A stretch of DNA of 64,000 nucleotides from Paraburkholderia phytofirmans PsJN (GCF_000020125.1 NC_010676.1:1054001-1118000), one strand, 5' to 3'. Positions 16,688 to 27,232 are shown, numbered from the stretch's first letter. The notes: generated by a model from the sequence alone, not told the origin. Program-made: numbers and translations.

Positions 16688-19612
16688 ATGGAACATCACG
16701 CTCGCACGCAGAACGAACGGCTCGACATCAAAACGACCACCTGCTACATGTGCGCCTGCCGCTGCGGCATTCGTGTGCATCTGCGCGAAGGCGAGGTGCG
16801 TTACATCGACGGCAACCCGGAGCATCCGCTCAACCAGGGCGTGATTTGCGCGAAGGGCGCGTCGGGCATCATGAAGCAGTACTCGCCCGCACGGCTCACT
16901 CAACCGTTGATGCGCAAGCCCGACGCGGAGCGCGGCAGCGCCCAGTTCGAGCCGGTGTCGTGGGAGCACGCGTTCGAGGTGCTCGAAAAGCGCCTCGGCC
17001 ACATTCGCGCCACCGACCCAAAAAAATTCGCGCTCTTCACCGGACGCGACCAGATGCAGGCGCTGACCGGCCTCTTTGCCAAACAGTTCGGTACGCCTAA
17101 TTACGCCGCGCACGGCGGCTTCTGCTCGTCGAACATGGCGGCGGGCATGATCTATACGATCGGCGGCTCGTTCTGGGAATTCGGCGGCCCGGACCTCGAC
17201 AGCGCCAAGCTCTTCTTCATGATCGGCACCGCGGAAGATCATCATTCGAATCCGCTCAAGATCGCGATTTCGAAGTTCAAGCGTGCAGGCGGCCGCTTCA
17301 TTGCAATCAATCCGATTCGTACCGGTTACGCGGCGATTGCCGACGAGTGGGTGCCGATCAAGCCCGGCACCGACGGCGCGCTGTTCATGGCGTTCCTCCA
17401 CGAACTGATTGCCGCCGACGCATGGGATCATGAATTCGTGCGGCGCTACACCAACGCGGCGGAACTCGTCTCGCTCGACGAAGCCAGCGAAAACTTCGGC
17501 CTGTTCGTGCGCGATCCCGAGCGGCCGGTCGGCAATCCGCTGTTTCCGCAGAATCATCTCTGGTGGGATGCCGATGCCGCGCGCGCCGTGCCGCATCACG
17601 CGGCCGGCGTCAGTCCCGCGCTCGACGGCCGCTATACGCTCGACGACGGCACGCCGGTCACGCCGTCGTTCGCGTTGCTGCGCGAACGCGTGGCCGATTG
17701 CACGCCGGAGTGGGCCGCCGGCATCACTGGTATCGCGGCCGATACGATACGCCGCCTCGCCGGTGAAATGATCCAGACGAGCCGCGAGCACCGTATCACC
17801 TTGCCGATCCGCTGGACCGACGCGTGGGGCGAGACGCACGAAACGGTCACCGGCAACCCGGTCGCTTTCCACGCCATGCGCGGCCTCGCGGCGCACTCCA
17901 ACGGCTTCCAGTCGATCCGCGCGCTAGCCGTGCTGATGTCGCTGCTCGGCACCATCGACACGCCGGGCGGCTTTCGTCACAAGTCGCCGTTTCCGCGTGC
18001 CGTGCCGCCATCGGCGAAACCGCCTAACAGTCCCGACGCCGTCAAGCCGAACACGCCGCTCGCTACCGGTCCGCTCGGTTGGCCCGCCGCGCCCGAGGAC
18101 CTGTTCATCGACGATCAGGGCGGACCGGTGCGCATCGACAAGGCCTTTTCCTGGGAATATCCGCTGGCTGTGCATGGCCTGATGCACAGCGTGATTACCA
18201 ACGCGTGGCGCGGCGATCCGTATCCCATCGACACGCTGATGATTTTCATGGCCAACATGGCGTGGAATTCGTCGATGAATACGATGAAAGTACGCGAGAT
18301 GCTGGTCGACAAGCAGGCCAGCGGCGAGTACAAGATTCCGTTTCTGGTGGTGTGCGACGCGTTCCAGTCGGAGATGACGGCGTTCGCCGATCTGATCCTG
18401 CCCGACACGACCTATCTGGAACGGCACGACGCGATGTCCATGCTCGACCGGCCGATCTCCGAATTCGACGGTCCGGTGGATTCGGTGCGCGTACCGGTCG
18501 TGCCGCCTACCGGTGAATGCAAGCCGTTCCAGGAAGTGCTGATTGAGCTTGCGTCGCGTCTAAAGTTTCCGGCTTTCACGACCGCCGAGGGCGCAAGGCG
18601 TTATCGCGACTATCCTGACTTCGTCGTTAATTTCACAACGTCGCCTGATTCCGGCGTGGGCTTTCTGATCGGCTGGCGTGGCAAGGATGGCGACAAGGCG
18701 CTGGTGGGCGAACCGAATCCGCGGCAGTGGGAGCAATACGCGAAGAACAATTGCGTGTTCCATTACCCGTTGCCCGAGACGCTGCAGTACATGCGCAACT
18801 GCAACGGGCCGTATCTAGAGTGGGCGGTCAAGCACGGTTTCCGCAAGTTCGGCGAGCCGATTCTGATCCAGCTTTATTCCGACGTGATGCAAAAATTCAG
18901 GCTCGCCGCGCAGGGCCGCACGAGCGGCAGGCAGCCGCCGGATCACTTGCGCGCGCGGGTGGAAAAGTATTTCGATCCGCTGCCGTTCTGGTACGCACCG
19001 CTCGAAAGCGCGGCGACCGACCTCGACAGGTTTCCGCTCGCCGCGGTGACCCAGCGGCCGATGGCGATGTACCACTCGTGGGACTCGCAGAACGCATGGC
19101 TGCGGCAGATTCACGGCGAGAATTATCTGTACATGAATCCGTTGATGGCGGCCGAAAACGGTATCGCCGACGGCGCGTGGATCTACGCCGAATCGCAATG
19201 GGGCCGTGTGCGCTGCATGGCGCGCTTTAGCGAGACCGTCGAGCCGGGCACCGTATGGACGTGGAACGCGATCGGCAAGGCGTCGGGCGCATGGAGCCTC
19301 GGCCCGGGCGCGAACGAATCGCGACGCGGTTTCCTGCTCAATCACCTCATCACCGACGAGTTGCCCAACCGCGCCGACGATGTTGAGCGAAGCATGTCGA
19401 ATTCCGATCCGGTGACGGGCCAGGCCGCGTGGTACGACGTGCGCGTGCGCATCTATCCGGCGGAGGCGGACGCGCGGCACACGCTGCCGCAATTCGCGCC
19501 GATGCCCGCAGTGCCGGGCGAGAACGGTGTGATCTCGCGGATCGTGCAAACTTACTTCGCGGGACGAGGGGAGTTCGCGGCGCGGCTGCGCGGCGCGACG
19601 GGGCGCAAATAA
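16688..19612 (+). CDS. soeA: Sulfite dehydrogenase (quinone) molybdoprotein subunit SoeA-like
   Basis: 974 aa, CISM/DMSO-reductase family. ATG at 16688 with GGAG upstream. N-terminal [4Fe-4S] ligands C19-x2-C22-x3-C26...C54; then the bis-MGD binding domains; C-terminal molydopterin dinucleotide-binding domain (QNAWLRQIHGENYLYMNP). No Tat signal, so it is cytoplasmic, matching SoeA, which oxidises sulfite on the inner face of the membrane. A Cys in HGGFCSSN is a candidate molybdenum ligand. It is followed by an Fe-S subunit and a DmsC-like anchor in SoeABC order. Related arsenate, polysulfide or thiosulfate enzymes cannot be excluded by eye, but the three-gene layout and lack of export signal favour sulfite oxidation. 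Confidence 0.82.
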   Translation: MEHHARTQNERLDIKTTTCYMCACRCGIRVHLREGEVRYIDGNPEHPLNQGVICAKGASGIMKQYSPARLTQPLMRKPDAERGSAQFEPVSWEHAFEVLEKRLGHIRATDPKKFALFTGRDQMQALTGLFAKQFGTPNYAAHGGFCSSNMAAGMIYTIGGSFWEFGGPDLDSAKLFFMIGTAEDHHSNPLKIAISKFKRAGGRFIAINPIRTGYAAIADEWVPIKPGTDGALFMAFLHELIAADAWDHEFVRRYTNAAELVSLDEASENFGLFVRDPERPVGNPLFPQNHLWWDADAARAVPHHAAGVSPALDGRYTLDDGTPVTPSFALLRERVADCTPEWAAGITGIAADTIRRLAGEMIQTSREHRITLPIRWTDAWGETHETVTGNPVAFHAMRGLAAHSNGFQSIRALAVLMSLLGTIDTPGGFRHKSPFPRAVPPSAKPPNSPDAVKPNTPLATGPLGWPAAPEDLFIDDQGGPVRIDKAFSWEYPLAVHGLMHSVITNAWRGDPYPIDTLMIFMANMAWNSSMNTMKVREMLVDKQASGEYKIPFLVVCDAFQSEMTAFADLILPDTTYLERHDAMSMLDRPISEFDGPVDSVRVPVVPPTGECKPFQEVLIELASRLKFPAFTTAEGARRYRDYPDFVVNFTTSPDSGVGFLIGWRGKDGDKALVGEPNPRQWEQYAKNNCVFHYPLPETLQYMRNCNGPYLEWAVKHGFRKFGEPILIQLYSDVMQKFRLAAQGRTSGRQPPDHLRARVEKYFDPLPFWYAPLESAATDLDRFPLAAVTQRPMAMYHSWDSQNAWLRQIHGENYLYMNPLMAAENGIADGAWIYAESQWGRVRCMARFSETVEPGTVWTWNAIGKASGAWSLGPGANESRRGFLLNHLITDELPNRADDVERSMSNSDPVTGQAAWYDVRVRIYPAEADARHTLPQFAPMPAVPGENGVISRIVQTYFAGRGEFAARLRGATGRK

Positions 19613-19639
19613 CATCGGGACAGCCGCAAGGAGCCTGTG

Positions 19640-20395
19640 ATGACACAGATGGCATTGGTGATTGACCTGAACGTGTGCGTGGGGTGCCATGCTTGCGTGA
19701 CGAGTTGCAAGGAGTGGAACACGTCGGGCGAATCGGGCAGTCTCGCCGATCTGAATCCGTACGACGCGGATCCGTCCGGCACCTTCTTCAACCGGGTGCA
19801 GAGCTTTGAAGCCGGCAGTTTTCCCAACGCCGAGACGATCCATTTTCCCAAGTCGTGTCTGCACTGCGAGGACCCGCCGTGCGTGCCGGTCTGTCCGACC
19901 GGCGCGAGCTATAAGCGCAAGGAAGACGGGCTCGTGCTGGTGGACTTCGACCGCTGTATCGGCTGCAAGTATTGCGCGTGGGCGTGCCCGTACGGCGCGC
20001 GCGAACTCGACGAAAGCCGCAAGGAGATGACCAAGTGCACGCTGTGCGTCGATCGGATCCACGATGAAAATCTGTCCGAGCGCGACCGTCAGCCGGCCTG
20101 CGTGCTCGCTTGCCCGACTTCGGCGCGGCTGTTCGGCGATATTCACGATCCCGAGTCGGTGGTGTCGAAGGCGATCGAGGAGCGCGGCGGCTATCAGTTG
20201 ATGCCCGAGTGGAATACGCGGCCGGCGAATCACTATTTGCCGCGCGTGCCCACCGAGGCGGCGGGTTGCGGCAGCGGTTCGTGCTCGTGCAAATCGTCTG
20301 GCTCGCTGCAGGAGCCGAGCGCGTCGCCGGAATCGCTCGATGCGCAATTCGAGCGCGGCGAGTTGCATCTCGCGTCGATGGCGACGCGCATCTAA
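19640..20395 (+). CDS. soeB: 4Fe-4S electron-transfer subunit SoeB-like
   Basis: 251 aa. The ATG at 19640 is 5 bases after AAGGAG; a GTG just upstream is less good. Four ferredoxin-type cysteine sets: CVGCHACVTSC (14-24), CLHCEDPPCVPVC, CIGCKYCAWAC, and CTLC...CVLAC, enough for four [4Fe-4S] clusters, as in DmsB/SoeB. The C-terminal tail adds a Cys/Ser-rich CGSGSCSC stretch not typical of the core fold. It carries electrons from SoeA to the membrane anchor. 27 bp after soeA and 19 bp before soeC, so one operon. Confidence 0.88.
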   Translation: MTQMALVIDLNVCVGCHACVTSCKEWNTSGESGSLADLNPYDADPSGTFFNRVQSFEAGSFPNAETIHFPKSCLHCEDPPCVPVCPTGASYKRKEDGLVLVDFDRCIGCKYCAWACPYGARELDESRKEMTKCTLCVDRIHDENLSERDRQPACVLACPTSARLFGDIHDPESVVSKAIEERGGYQLMPEWNTRPANHYLPRVPTEAAGCGSGSCSCKSSGSLQEPSASPESLDAQFERGELHLASMATRI

Positions 20396-20414
20396 CGACT
20401 GATAGGACCTCACG

Positions 20415-21365
20415 ATGAATCCCGCATTCTCCGTGGTTTTTCTGACCACTTTGAGCGGCGCGGCCCAAGGCCTGCTGATCGCGCTCGTCGGCGTGGAAAC
20501 TGCCGCGCATCTGGGCCTGCTCGCTTCGCCCTCCGGTGCGTTCTATATCGCCGGCGCGGGCGTGTCGGTCGTATTGGGCGGACTCGGGCTGATCGCATCG
20601 TTTTTCCATCTCGGCCATCCCGAACGCGCATGGCGCGCAATCGCCATGTGGCGGACCTCGTGGTTGTCGCGTGAATGTTTGTGCCTGCCGGCGTTTCTTG
20701 CTTGCGCGTTTTTCTATGGTGTCGCGCATTGGTTCGGCTCGCCGTGGTCGCTCGCGATCGGCTGGCTCGGCGTGCTGGCGAGCGCCATGCTGTTCGTCTG
20801 CACGGCGATGATCTACGCGTGCCTGCGCTTTCTGCAGGAGTGGGCCACGCCGCTCACACTGGTGAACTTCACGCTGCTTGGCTGCGCGTCGGGCTTCACA
20901 TTGGCGACGGCTTTGAGCGCATGGTTCGCGCCCGAGTGGACCGTTGGACTCGCTGTCTGCGCATGCGTGCTGACGCTCGCCGGCTGTGCGAGCCGCTCGG
21001 CGTCGCTCATGCGCAATGCGCGCTTGCGGCCGAAGTCGACGGTGCAAAGCGCCACCGGCATTCACAATCCGAAACTGGTGCAGGTGTCGCGCGGTTTTAC
21101 CGCCGGTGCGTTCAATCTGCGCGAGTTCTTTCACGGCAAATCGGCGGGCACGCTGCGCAATGTCAAATGGGGTTTTCTCGCGACGGCGTTTGTCGCGCCG
21201 GTTTTGTTGCTGGCGTTAGGGGCGGGCCTGCATTCGATTGGCGTTTCGTTAGGGCTGCTGGCTGCGGCGTGTCTCGTGCAGTACGCGGGACTGGTGGCGG
21301 AGCGCTGGTTTTTCTTTGCCGAAGCGAAGCATCCGCAGAATCTTTATTACGCGAGGGTGGGTTAG
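20415..21365 (+). CDS. soeC: Membrane anchor subunit SoeC/DmsC-like
   Basis: 316 aa, eight or so transmembrane helices, DmsC-family. Signs: FFHLGHPERAWRA after the third helix (the conserved HLGxPxRAW of quinol-binding DmsC/NrfD-like anchors), and SREC in WRTSWLSREC. Functions as the quinone-reactive anchor, passing electrons from SoeB to ubiquinone. Ribosome site AGGA 9 bases before the ATG. Ends 153 bp before the stop of convergent nrdJ, with a shared terminator hairpin between. Confidence 0.88.
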   Translation: MNPAFSVVFLTTLSGAAQGLLIALVGVETAAHLGLLASPSGAFYIAGAGVSVVLGGLGLIASFFHLGHPERAWRAIAMWRTSWLSRECLCLPAFLACAFFYGVAHWFGSPWSLAIGWLGVLASAMLFVCTAMIYACLRFLQEWATPLTLVNFTLLGCASGFTLATALSAWFAPEWTVGLAVCACVLTLAGCASRSASLMRNARLRPKSTVQSATGIHNPKLVQVSRGFTAGAFNLREFFHGKSAGTLRNVKWGFLATAFVAPVLLLALGAGLHSIGVSLGLLAAACLVQYAGLVAERWFFFAEAKHPQNLYYARVG

Positions 21366-21464
21366 GGCACTGGGTCGCGGTTGCGTCGGATGCCATTAAC
21401 ACCGTGGCAGCGAGTCGGTTAATAGCACCGCGCATGCGGCACGCGCGGCGACCTAAGTTGGCGC

Positions 21465-21502
21465 AAAAAAAGCGGCCGCGAAGAATAGCGGCCGCGACGT
21501 TT
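21465..21502. terminator. Bidirectional terminator between soeC and nrdJ
   Basis: Two copies of GCGGCCGC (21472-21479, 21488-21495) pair as an 8-bp stem with an 8-base loop. A run of seven A lies on the left (21465-21471), giving a U-tract for the minus strand (nrdJ, stop at 21518); T5 lies just right for the plus strand (soeC). Confidence 0.75.
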
Positions 21503-21517
21503 TTCACGCAGAGCAAT

Positions 21518-24103
21518 CTAGCCGCACGCACCCACCTCGCCGCACGCGGTGCAAAAGTCGCACCCGTCCTTGCGGATTACCGCATTCGCCCCGCACGATC
21601 CGCACTTGCGCCCGAGCATCGTATGCAGGCCTTGCGCGCCGCCGGGCTGCGTCAACGCGGGAGCGTCGGCGTCGGTCTCAACGGGATGCGGACGAATGCC
21701 GAAATCCGCCGGCAATGCCGTCTCGGCGCGCATCTGTCCGCGCGGCAAACGAGCCAGCATGCGCGAGGGCACCTGATTGCCTTCGGCATCGAGAAAGCCG
21801 CGCCGATGCAGAATCTGCTGGATCGCGAAGGCGAGAGCGGCCACTTCCGAATCGTGCCAGCGCGGCGCGCGATGTCCGTCGAGACGCTGCACCTCACCGA
21901 GCCGCACTTGCCCGCGATCCCACGAAACCTTGCGCATGTCCTGCAGATTGCGCGCGACAAAACCGCCGCGCGCCGCCAGCGACAGCGAACGCATGGTCGC
22001 CGTGATCCATTGCTGCGATTCGTCACGCTGGCCCGTCGGAATGAAGAACTCGATAGGCCGTTCGATGGTGACGTCTTCGCCACCGAGCCGCCCCGTGACC
22101 TCGATGAAGGAGACCGCTACGTAAAGCGACTTTTTGCCCAACTGCGTCAGATATTCGACCTTCTCGATGATCGCGGGCAACTCGCCCCTGGGCCGATGAT
22201 CGATCGCGATACGCAGCGGATCGAGGTCGTTCTCGGTCAGCGTGTCGTCGGCTTGCGGCGGGCTCACGCTGAGCACCGCGCCGAGCGTTTCGTTCGGACG
22301 ATAGGTGGCGAGACCCTTGAGGCCGTTTTTCCACGCATCGAAGTAAAGGCTTTCGAACGCCTCGAACGGGTAGTCGGCGGGCACGTTCACCGTCTTCGAG
22401 ATCGACGTGTCCACGTACGGCTGCACGGCCGCCATCATGTCGAGATGGTCGCGTGCCGACATTTCCAGTGCGCTGACGAAATAGTCCGGCAGCTTGTTCG
22501 TGTCGCCGCCAAGCTCGCGATAGAGCCGATATGCGTAGTCTTCGACATCGAACGATTCGCGCCCGCCGTCGGCCATCACCTTCATGCGCGTGTAGGTCCA
22601 CGAGAAGGCGGGCTCGATGCCGTTCGACGCGTTGTCCGCGAAGGCGAGGCTCACGGTACCGGTCGGCGCGATGGAGAGCAGATGGCTGTTGCGAATGCCG
22701 TCGCGACGGATGGCCTCTTTGATGTCTTCGGGCAAGCGCGAAGCGAACGTGCCGGCTTCCAGATAACGCCCGGCATCGAAAAGCGGAAATGCGCCGCGCT
22801 CGCGCGCCAGTTCCACGGATGCGCGATACGCCTCATCGCGCATCAGTTGGGCGATGCGCACGGCGAAGTCGCGGCCTTCCTGCGAGTTGTAGCGCAAGCC
22901 GAGCATGACGAGCGTGTCGCCGAGACCGGTGAAGCCCACGCCGATGCGCCGCTTGGCGCGCGACTCGTCGTATTGCTGCTGCAGCGGCCACAGCGTGACG
23001 TCGAGCACGTTGTCGAGAAAGCGCACCTGCGTGCGCGTGCGTTTGGCAAGGCCGTCCCAATCGAACGAAGGCTTGCGGCCTTTCATCTGCGCGAACGGAT
23101 CGATCACGAAACGCGTGAGGTTCAGCGGTCCGAGATTGCAGCAGCCGTACGCCGGCAGCGGTTGCTCGCCGCAAGGGTTGGTTGCGCGGATGGTTTCCAC
23201 GGCGCGCAGATTGTTGTCTTCGTTCATGCGCGAGATGAACACGATGCCGGGTTCCGCGACGTCGTAAGTGGAGCGCATGATGCGATCCCAGATCGCGCGC
23301 GCGGGACGTTCGCTGTACACCCACAGGCCGTCTTCGCGTTGCCGCACGTCGTCGGCGGCGCGCTGGGCCGGTGAGGGCTCGGCGCGATGCACGAGTTGCC
23401 ACGGCTGATCTTCTTCGACGGCGCGCATGAATTCATCGGTCACGCCGACTGACACGTTGAAGTTGTTCCAGCGCCCCTTCGAATGCTTGGCCTCGATGAA
23501 CTCCAGCAAATCGGGATGATTGCAGTCGAGCACCGCCATCTGCGCGCCGCGCCGCGAACCGGCGCTTTCAACCGTGCGGCACGACGCGTCGAACACGTCC
23601 ATATAACTGCACGGACCGGACGCCGACGAACTGGTGGTGTGAACGCGCGCGCCTTTGGGCCGGATCGCCGAGAAGTTGTAGCCGACTCCGCCACCGCGGC
23701 GCATGGTCTCCGCCGCCTGCAGCAGGGCGACGTAGATGCCGGGCAAGCCTTGTTCGTCGACGCCTTGAATCGCGTCGCCCACGGGCTGCACGAAGCAGTT
23801 GATCAGTGTGGCCGCGATGCCGGTGCCCGCCGCGCTCATGATGCGGCCGGCGCCGAGCGCGCCGTGCCGCAGGTTGTCGACGAAGAGCGCCTCGACCGAT
23901 TCGCGCAGCGCTTGCGGTTCAGCCTCGGCGACGCCGCGCGCGACGCGCTTGAACACATCGTCCGCGGACTGCTCGTCGCCTTTCGCGTACTTTTCGAGCA
24001 GGACGTCCAGGGAGAATTGTTGCGGTGCGACCAGCGGTGCGGGAGGCGCGGGGGGCGCCGGGGGGGCGATCGGCGTGCGGGTTTCCGGCGTGTCTTCGGC
24101 CAT
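21518..24103 (-). CDS. nrdJ: Adenosylcobalamin-dependent ribonucleotide reductase (class II)
   Basis: 861 aa, class II RNR large enzyme, converting ribonucleoside diphosphates to deoxy forms without oxygen and using B12. Features: Pro-rich start, catalytic Cys in [20 protein letters not shown], the [20 protein letters not shown] active-site loop, [16 protein letters not shown], and a C-terminal CGSCGA...[14 protein letters not shown]ys tail for thioredoxin relay/zinc. Length and layout fit NrdJ (long form with TSCPD domain). ATG at 24103; no upstream cobalamin riboswitch was recognised in 24104-24377. Confidence 0.95.
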   Translation of the reverse strand: MAEDTPETRTPIAPPAPPAPPAPLVAPQQFSLDVLLEKYAKGDEQSADDVFKRVARGVAEAEPQALRESVEALFVDNLRHGALGAGRIMSAAGTGIAATLINCFVQPVGDAIQGVDEQGLPGIYVALLQAAETMRRGGGVGYNFSAIRPKGARVHTTSSSASGPCSYMDVFDASCRTVESAGSRRGAQMAVLDCNHPDLLEFIEAKHSKGRWNNFNVSVGVTDEFMRAVEEDQPWQLVHRAEPSPAQRAADDVRQREDGLWVYSERPARAIWDRIMRSTYDVAEPGIVFISRMNEDNNLRAVETIRATNPCGEQPLPAYGCCNLGPLNLTRFVIDPFAQMKGRKPSFDWDGLAKRTRTQVRFLDNVLDVTLWPLQQQYDESRAKRRIGVGFTGLGDTLVMLGLRYNSQEGRDFAVRIAQLMRDEAYRASVELARERGAFPLFDAGRYLEAGTFASRLPEDIKEAIRRDGIRNSHLLSIAPTGTVSLAFADNASNGIEPAFSWTYTRMKVMADGGRESFDVEDYAYRLYRELGGDTNKLPDYFVSALEMSARDHLDMMAAVQPYVDTSISKTVNVPADYPFEAFESLYFDAWKNGLKGLATYRPNETLGAVLSVSPPQADDTLTENDLDPLRIAIDHRPRGELPAIIEKVEYLTQLGKKSLYVAVSFIEVTGRLGGEDVTIERPIEFFIPTGQRDESQQWITATMRSLSLAARGGFVARNLQDMRKVSWDRGQVRLGEVQRLDGHRAPRWHDSEVAALAFAIQQILHRRGFLDAEGNQVPSRMLARLPRGQMRAETALPADFGIRPHPVETDADAPALTQPGGAQGLHTMLGRKCGSCGANAVIRKDGCDFCTACGEVGACG

Positions 24104-24377
24104 GGTATGCCCTCAATCGGCGCCGCAAGGGATACGGCGCGGTGGGTGGAGTGCGGGTCACGATACGCCGTGCCTGGGGCAGGCAGGGTGACTTGACGCA
24201 ACGTCGTCCACCTTAACGCACGTGACGAGGGGCCGCAATCAGAGGGTGTTTTATCCACGCCGGGAAGCGGGTCGCGCGCGCTGCGCGTGCCGCTATGTGG
24301 GTTGGTGCGCCGGGCAGAGCGGGCGCGTCAGGCGGGTTGGCCACGCGTGCGCGCGGCGCCGGCAGGAAGATTGAGGC

Positions 24378-24659
24378 TCAGGCCTCGACGCACTCCAGCA
24401 GTTCAGCGCAGATCATGGCGGAAGCATTCAAAGGCGCGGGCCGCTCGGCTGGTTTGAACACCGCGTCGCCGCGGCGAATCTTGCGGCGCGACACCGCACA
24501 CGTGCCTGACGTATGTGCCGACCTGCGCCGCCACCGCTGCTCGCCGTAATGACATTTACCCGGCTCGACCCAGCGAATCACAAGCGTCGTGTCCGAGCGC
24601 TCGAGAATTTCGATGCGGACGCCATGGGTACCGTCAAGGGGGATGGACTCTAAGGTCAT
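24378..24659 (-). CDS. DUF3331 protein
   Basis: 93 aa from the ATG at 24659 (GGAG upstream). Typical DUF3331 features: IRWVEPGKCHYGEQRWRR, then SGTCAVSRRKIRRGDAVFKP, which resemble a small zinc-hook module, and RPAPLNASAMI near the end. The family is frequent in Burkholderia and related genera and has no known function. Divergent from the AI-2E-family permease; same strand as, and 274 bp upstream of, nrdJ. The long extension reading into 25058 is not coding in character. Confidence 0.87.
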   Translation of the reverse strand: MTLESIPLDGTHGVRIEILERSDTTLVIRWVEPGKCHYGEQRWRRRSAHTSGTCAVSRRKIRRGDAVFKPAERPAPLNASAMICAELLECVEA

Positions 24660-25033
24660 CGTCGTCGGCTCCGTATTGTGTGGTGTGGCGAATGTAGTCC
24701 CGCGCGCGCCGGATAGCCATTGTGTCGCGGTTGAAACACTGTTCTTCAAATAGCAACAATGAAACTTGACATTCGCGCTATCCCGAAAAGACGGGCCTTC
24801 GCGGGCCATTGTTATGCTGAATTTACGATAGGACGGATTTTTGCAACGCAGTGTTGTACGTAGTGAGACAAGCGTACTGCCTGCAGGGGGCGCCGGTGCT
24901 TCCTTTAAGATGTGGTTATTGATGAGCGACCGTGCCGCGCCAGTGTAGCGGTTTTGCATTTTTCCGGTCGGCTCGCGCACACGTATCGAAGGATGTCCCT
25001 TGAAGGGTGCCTTTACAAACCATAAGAGCTCAC
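24660..25033. other. Divergent intergenic region, nothing recognised
   Basis: 374 bp, less GC-rich than neighbouring genes (TTGACATTCGCGCTATCCCG at 24767-24786 is a possible -35-containing stretch). Contains the promoters of the DUF3331 gene and the permease, but I cannot fix a -35/-10 pair. No hidden gene seen. Confidence 0.4.
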
Positions 25034-26116
25034 ATGAATTCACGCCCGCCTGTCGCACCGCCTGAACCGCCTGACGCGCCGGACTGCCTGAAGAACCAGA
25101 AAGCGGCCTCGCTCGTGCTGTACATCGGCCTGGTGTTGCTAGCGCTGTGGGTCGTGCGCGACTTCATCGCAGTGGTGGCATGGGCCGCCGTGCTTGCGAT
25201 TGCACTATGGCCGCTGTTGCGCAAGGTCGAGGGCAACCGCTGGTTCACCGGGCGCACGACGCTGATCGCGGCCGTGCTGACGCTGGCGATCGCTTTGCTG
25301 GTCGTGCTGCCGGTGGGCGTCGGCATTGCCCAGGCGCTTCGCGAAGCGCACGACATGAGCGACTGGTTCAAGGACGCGCAGGAAAACGGCATCCCGTTGC
25401 CGGATTTCATCCAGCATCTGCCGTTCGGCGCGCAGCAGGCTTCCGCGTGGTGGCAGGCCAATCTTGCTCAGCCGCTGCGCGGATCGGCGGCCATGAAAGG
25501 ACTGCACAGCACCACGGTGATGACGCTCGGCCGGCACTTCGGCGCACGCGCGGCGCATGCCGTGGCGGTGTTCGGTTTCATGCTGATCACGCTGTTCGTG
25601 ATTTTTCAGGCGGGGCCGCGCCTGTCGAGCTCGCTGCTCAAAGGCGTGCGGCGCGGCTTCGGCGAAGACGGCGCGCAGCTTCTGCTGCGCATGGCCACGG
25701 CGGTGCGCGGCACGGTCTCGGGACTGGTCGTGGTCGGGCTCGGCGAGGGTGCGTTGCTGGGCGTCGCCTATTTCGTGACGGGCTTGCCGCATGTCGCGCT
25801 GCTCGCGCTCGTCACCGCGATCGCCGCGATGCTGCCGTTCTGCGCGCCGCTCACCTTCGGTCTCGCGGCCTTGTGGCTGGTCTCGCAAGGCTCGGTGGCG
25901 GCGGGCGTCGGCCTCGCCGTGTTCGGCTCCGTCGTGGTGTTCATCGCCGAGCATTTCGTGCGGCCGGTGCTGATCGGCAACTCGACGCGTTTGCCGTTTC
26001 TGCTTGTGCTGTTCGGCATTCTCGGCGGCGCGGAAACGTTCGGCTTGCTCGGCATCTTCATCGGCCCCGCGCTGATGACCGTGCTGATGGTGTTGTGGAC
26101 CGACCTCGTGCGATAG
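25034..26116 (+). CDS. AI-2E-family membrane transporter (PerM/YdiK type)
   Basis: 360 aa. The ATG at 25034 is chosen over a GTG 27 bases earlier. About eight transmembrane helices in the family pattern (two at 30-70, one at 80-100, then 185-350), with the loop AEHFVRPVLIGNSTRLPFLLVLFGILGGAETFGLLGIFIGPALM, which matches the conserved YdiK/PerM end. The family name comes from TqsA, but most members are of unknown substrate. Stands alone; converges with the esterase gene. Confidence 0.9.
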   Translation: MNSRPPVAPPEPPDAPDCLKNQKAASLVLYIGLVLLALWVVRDFIAVVAWAAVLAIALWPLLRKVEGNRWFTGRTTLIAAVLTLAIALLVVLPVGVGIAQALREAHDMSDWFKDAQENGIPLPDFIQHLPFGAQQASAWWQANLAQPLRGSAAMKGLHSTTVMTLGRHFGARAAHAVAVFGFMLITLFVIFQAGPRLSSSLLKGVRRGFGEDGAQLLLRMATAVRGTVSGLVVVGLGEGALLGVAYFVTGLPHVALLALVTAIAAMLPFCAPLTFGLAALWLVSQGSVAAGVGLAVFGSVVVFIAEHFVRPVLIGNSTRLPFLLVLFGILGGAETFGLLGIFIGPALMTVLMVLWTDLVR

Positions 26117-26161
26117 TTGCACGGGTTTTCAAACCGGCATCAGGGGGCGCTGCTGAAGCGC

Positions 26162-27049
26162 TCAGGGCCGCTGGTTTGACGGATGGTCCTGTGGTTGCTG
26201 CTGCGGTTGCGGCTTCACGCAACCGAGCGTGTATTTGAGCGCGGCCGGCAGCAGCGCGCTCCAGACGTCCCAAGTATGGCCGCCGTCAATGATACGCAAC
26301 GCCGCCGGATTGCCCGCCAGCCGCAGGTGTGTATAGAGCGACGATGCATCGGCCTGGATCGCGAGGTCGTCGTCGCCGGCGGCGATGAACATCGGCAGAC
26401 GGTACGGCCGGCTCATGTAGCGATCCCATTGCGCCGGGTAGTTGAGTTCGTGCCAGATATGCGCGTCGAATTCGCGCTCGCCGAACACGCCGACGCGGCG
26501 CGCAGCCGACGCGCGCGGCGGCTCGTTCGGATAGATCGCGGGGCTCAGCAGCAGCGCGCCGCAGAAGCGCTCGGGTTGCGTCATCGCATAGCGCAGCGCG
26601 CCGAAGCCGCCCATCGAGACGCCGCCGATCATGCGTGCGCCGCGTTGCGTCGAGACCGCGTAGCGCGTTTCGATCTCGGGCAGCAGATCGTCGAAGAAGG
26701 CGGTCTCCATCTTCTCCTTGCGATCGACATACCAGTCCGTACCGCCTTGCGGCATCACGATCACGACGGGCGGCACGTCCTTGTGTTCGATCAACGCGTC
26801 GGCCGCGCTCTGCAGATGGCCTTGTGTGATCCAGTCGTTGGCGTCGCCGTTATTGCCGTGCAGGAGATACAGCACGGGCAGGCGGCTGCCGTCATGGCGA
26901 TAGCCGCTCGGCAGATAGATCGTGTAGGCCCAGTCGCGGCCGAGGGCGTCGGAATGGAAGCTGCGGCTGATCACGGTGCTGGCGAGCGCCGGCGCGCTGA
27001 TCGAGGCCGCGCAGAGCGCAACGAGGGCTGAACGTAGGAATAGACGCAT
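26162..27049 (-). CDS. Exported alpha/beta-hydrolase esterase
   Basis: 295 aa with Sec signal peptide (ends APALAS, about residue 23). Putative esterase (esterase D/Fjo21-like) fold: oxyanion region LYLLHGNNGD, nucleophile GGVSMGGFG (GxSxG), acid and base in the C-terminal AAGDDD and GGHTWDVW. Acts on acyl esters in the periplasm; acyl groups cannot be predicted. Lies 183 bp downstream of opgC on the same strand, so it may be co-transcribed with it, possibly to act on glucan substituents (inference). Weak ribosome site before the ATG; C-terminal tail is Gln/Pro-rich. Confidence 0.85.
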   Translation of the reverse strand: MRLFLRSALVALCAASISAPALASTVISRSFHSDALGRDWAYTIYLPSGYRHDGSRLPVLYLLHGNNGDANDWITQGHLQSAADALIEHKDVPPVVIVMPQGGTDWYVDRKEKMETAFFDDLLPEIETRYAVSTQRGARMIGGVSMGGFGALRYAMTQPERFCGALLLSPAIYPNEPPRASAARRVGVFGEREFDAHIWHELNYPAQWDRYMSRPYRLPMFIAAGDDDLAIQADASSLYTHLRLAGNPAALRIIDGGHTWDVWSALLPAALKYTLGCVKPQPQQQPQDHPSNQRP

Positions 27050-27232
27050 GTCAGAGTAGGAAGCCGCCGGGCGGGTTGCGTGCGGCCGTCATGCTAGCAG
27101 GATCGGCAGAACATTTTGACTGCTGGCAAGTCCAGCGGATGGCGGCAGGGAACGTGACCCGAGTGGCAGAGAAGTAGCCGTGGCCGCCGTCAAACGGCAA
27201 GGCTACGCCCTTACTTATGGTATGGACGCCGC

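Noticed and set aside
20675..23374. Open frame of about 900 codons antisense to nrdJ and soeC
   Set aside because: Spans the terminator between the two convergent genes and has no protein-like pattern.
24104..24377. Possible cobalamin riboswitch before the B12-dependent nrdJ
   Set aside because: I looked for the B12-box and flanking conserved helices on the minus strand and did not find them.
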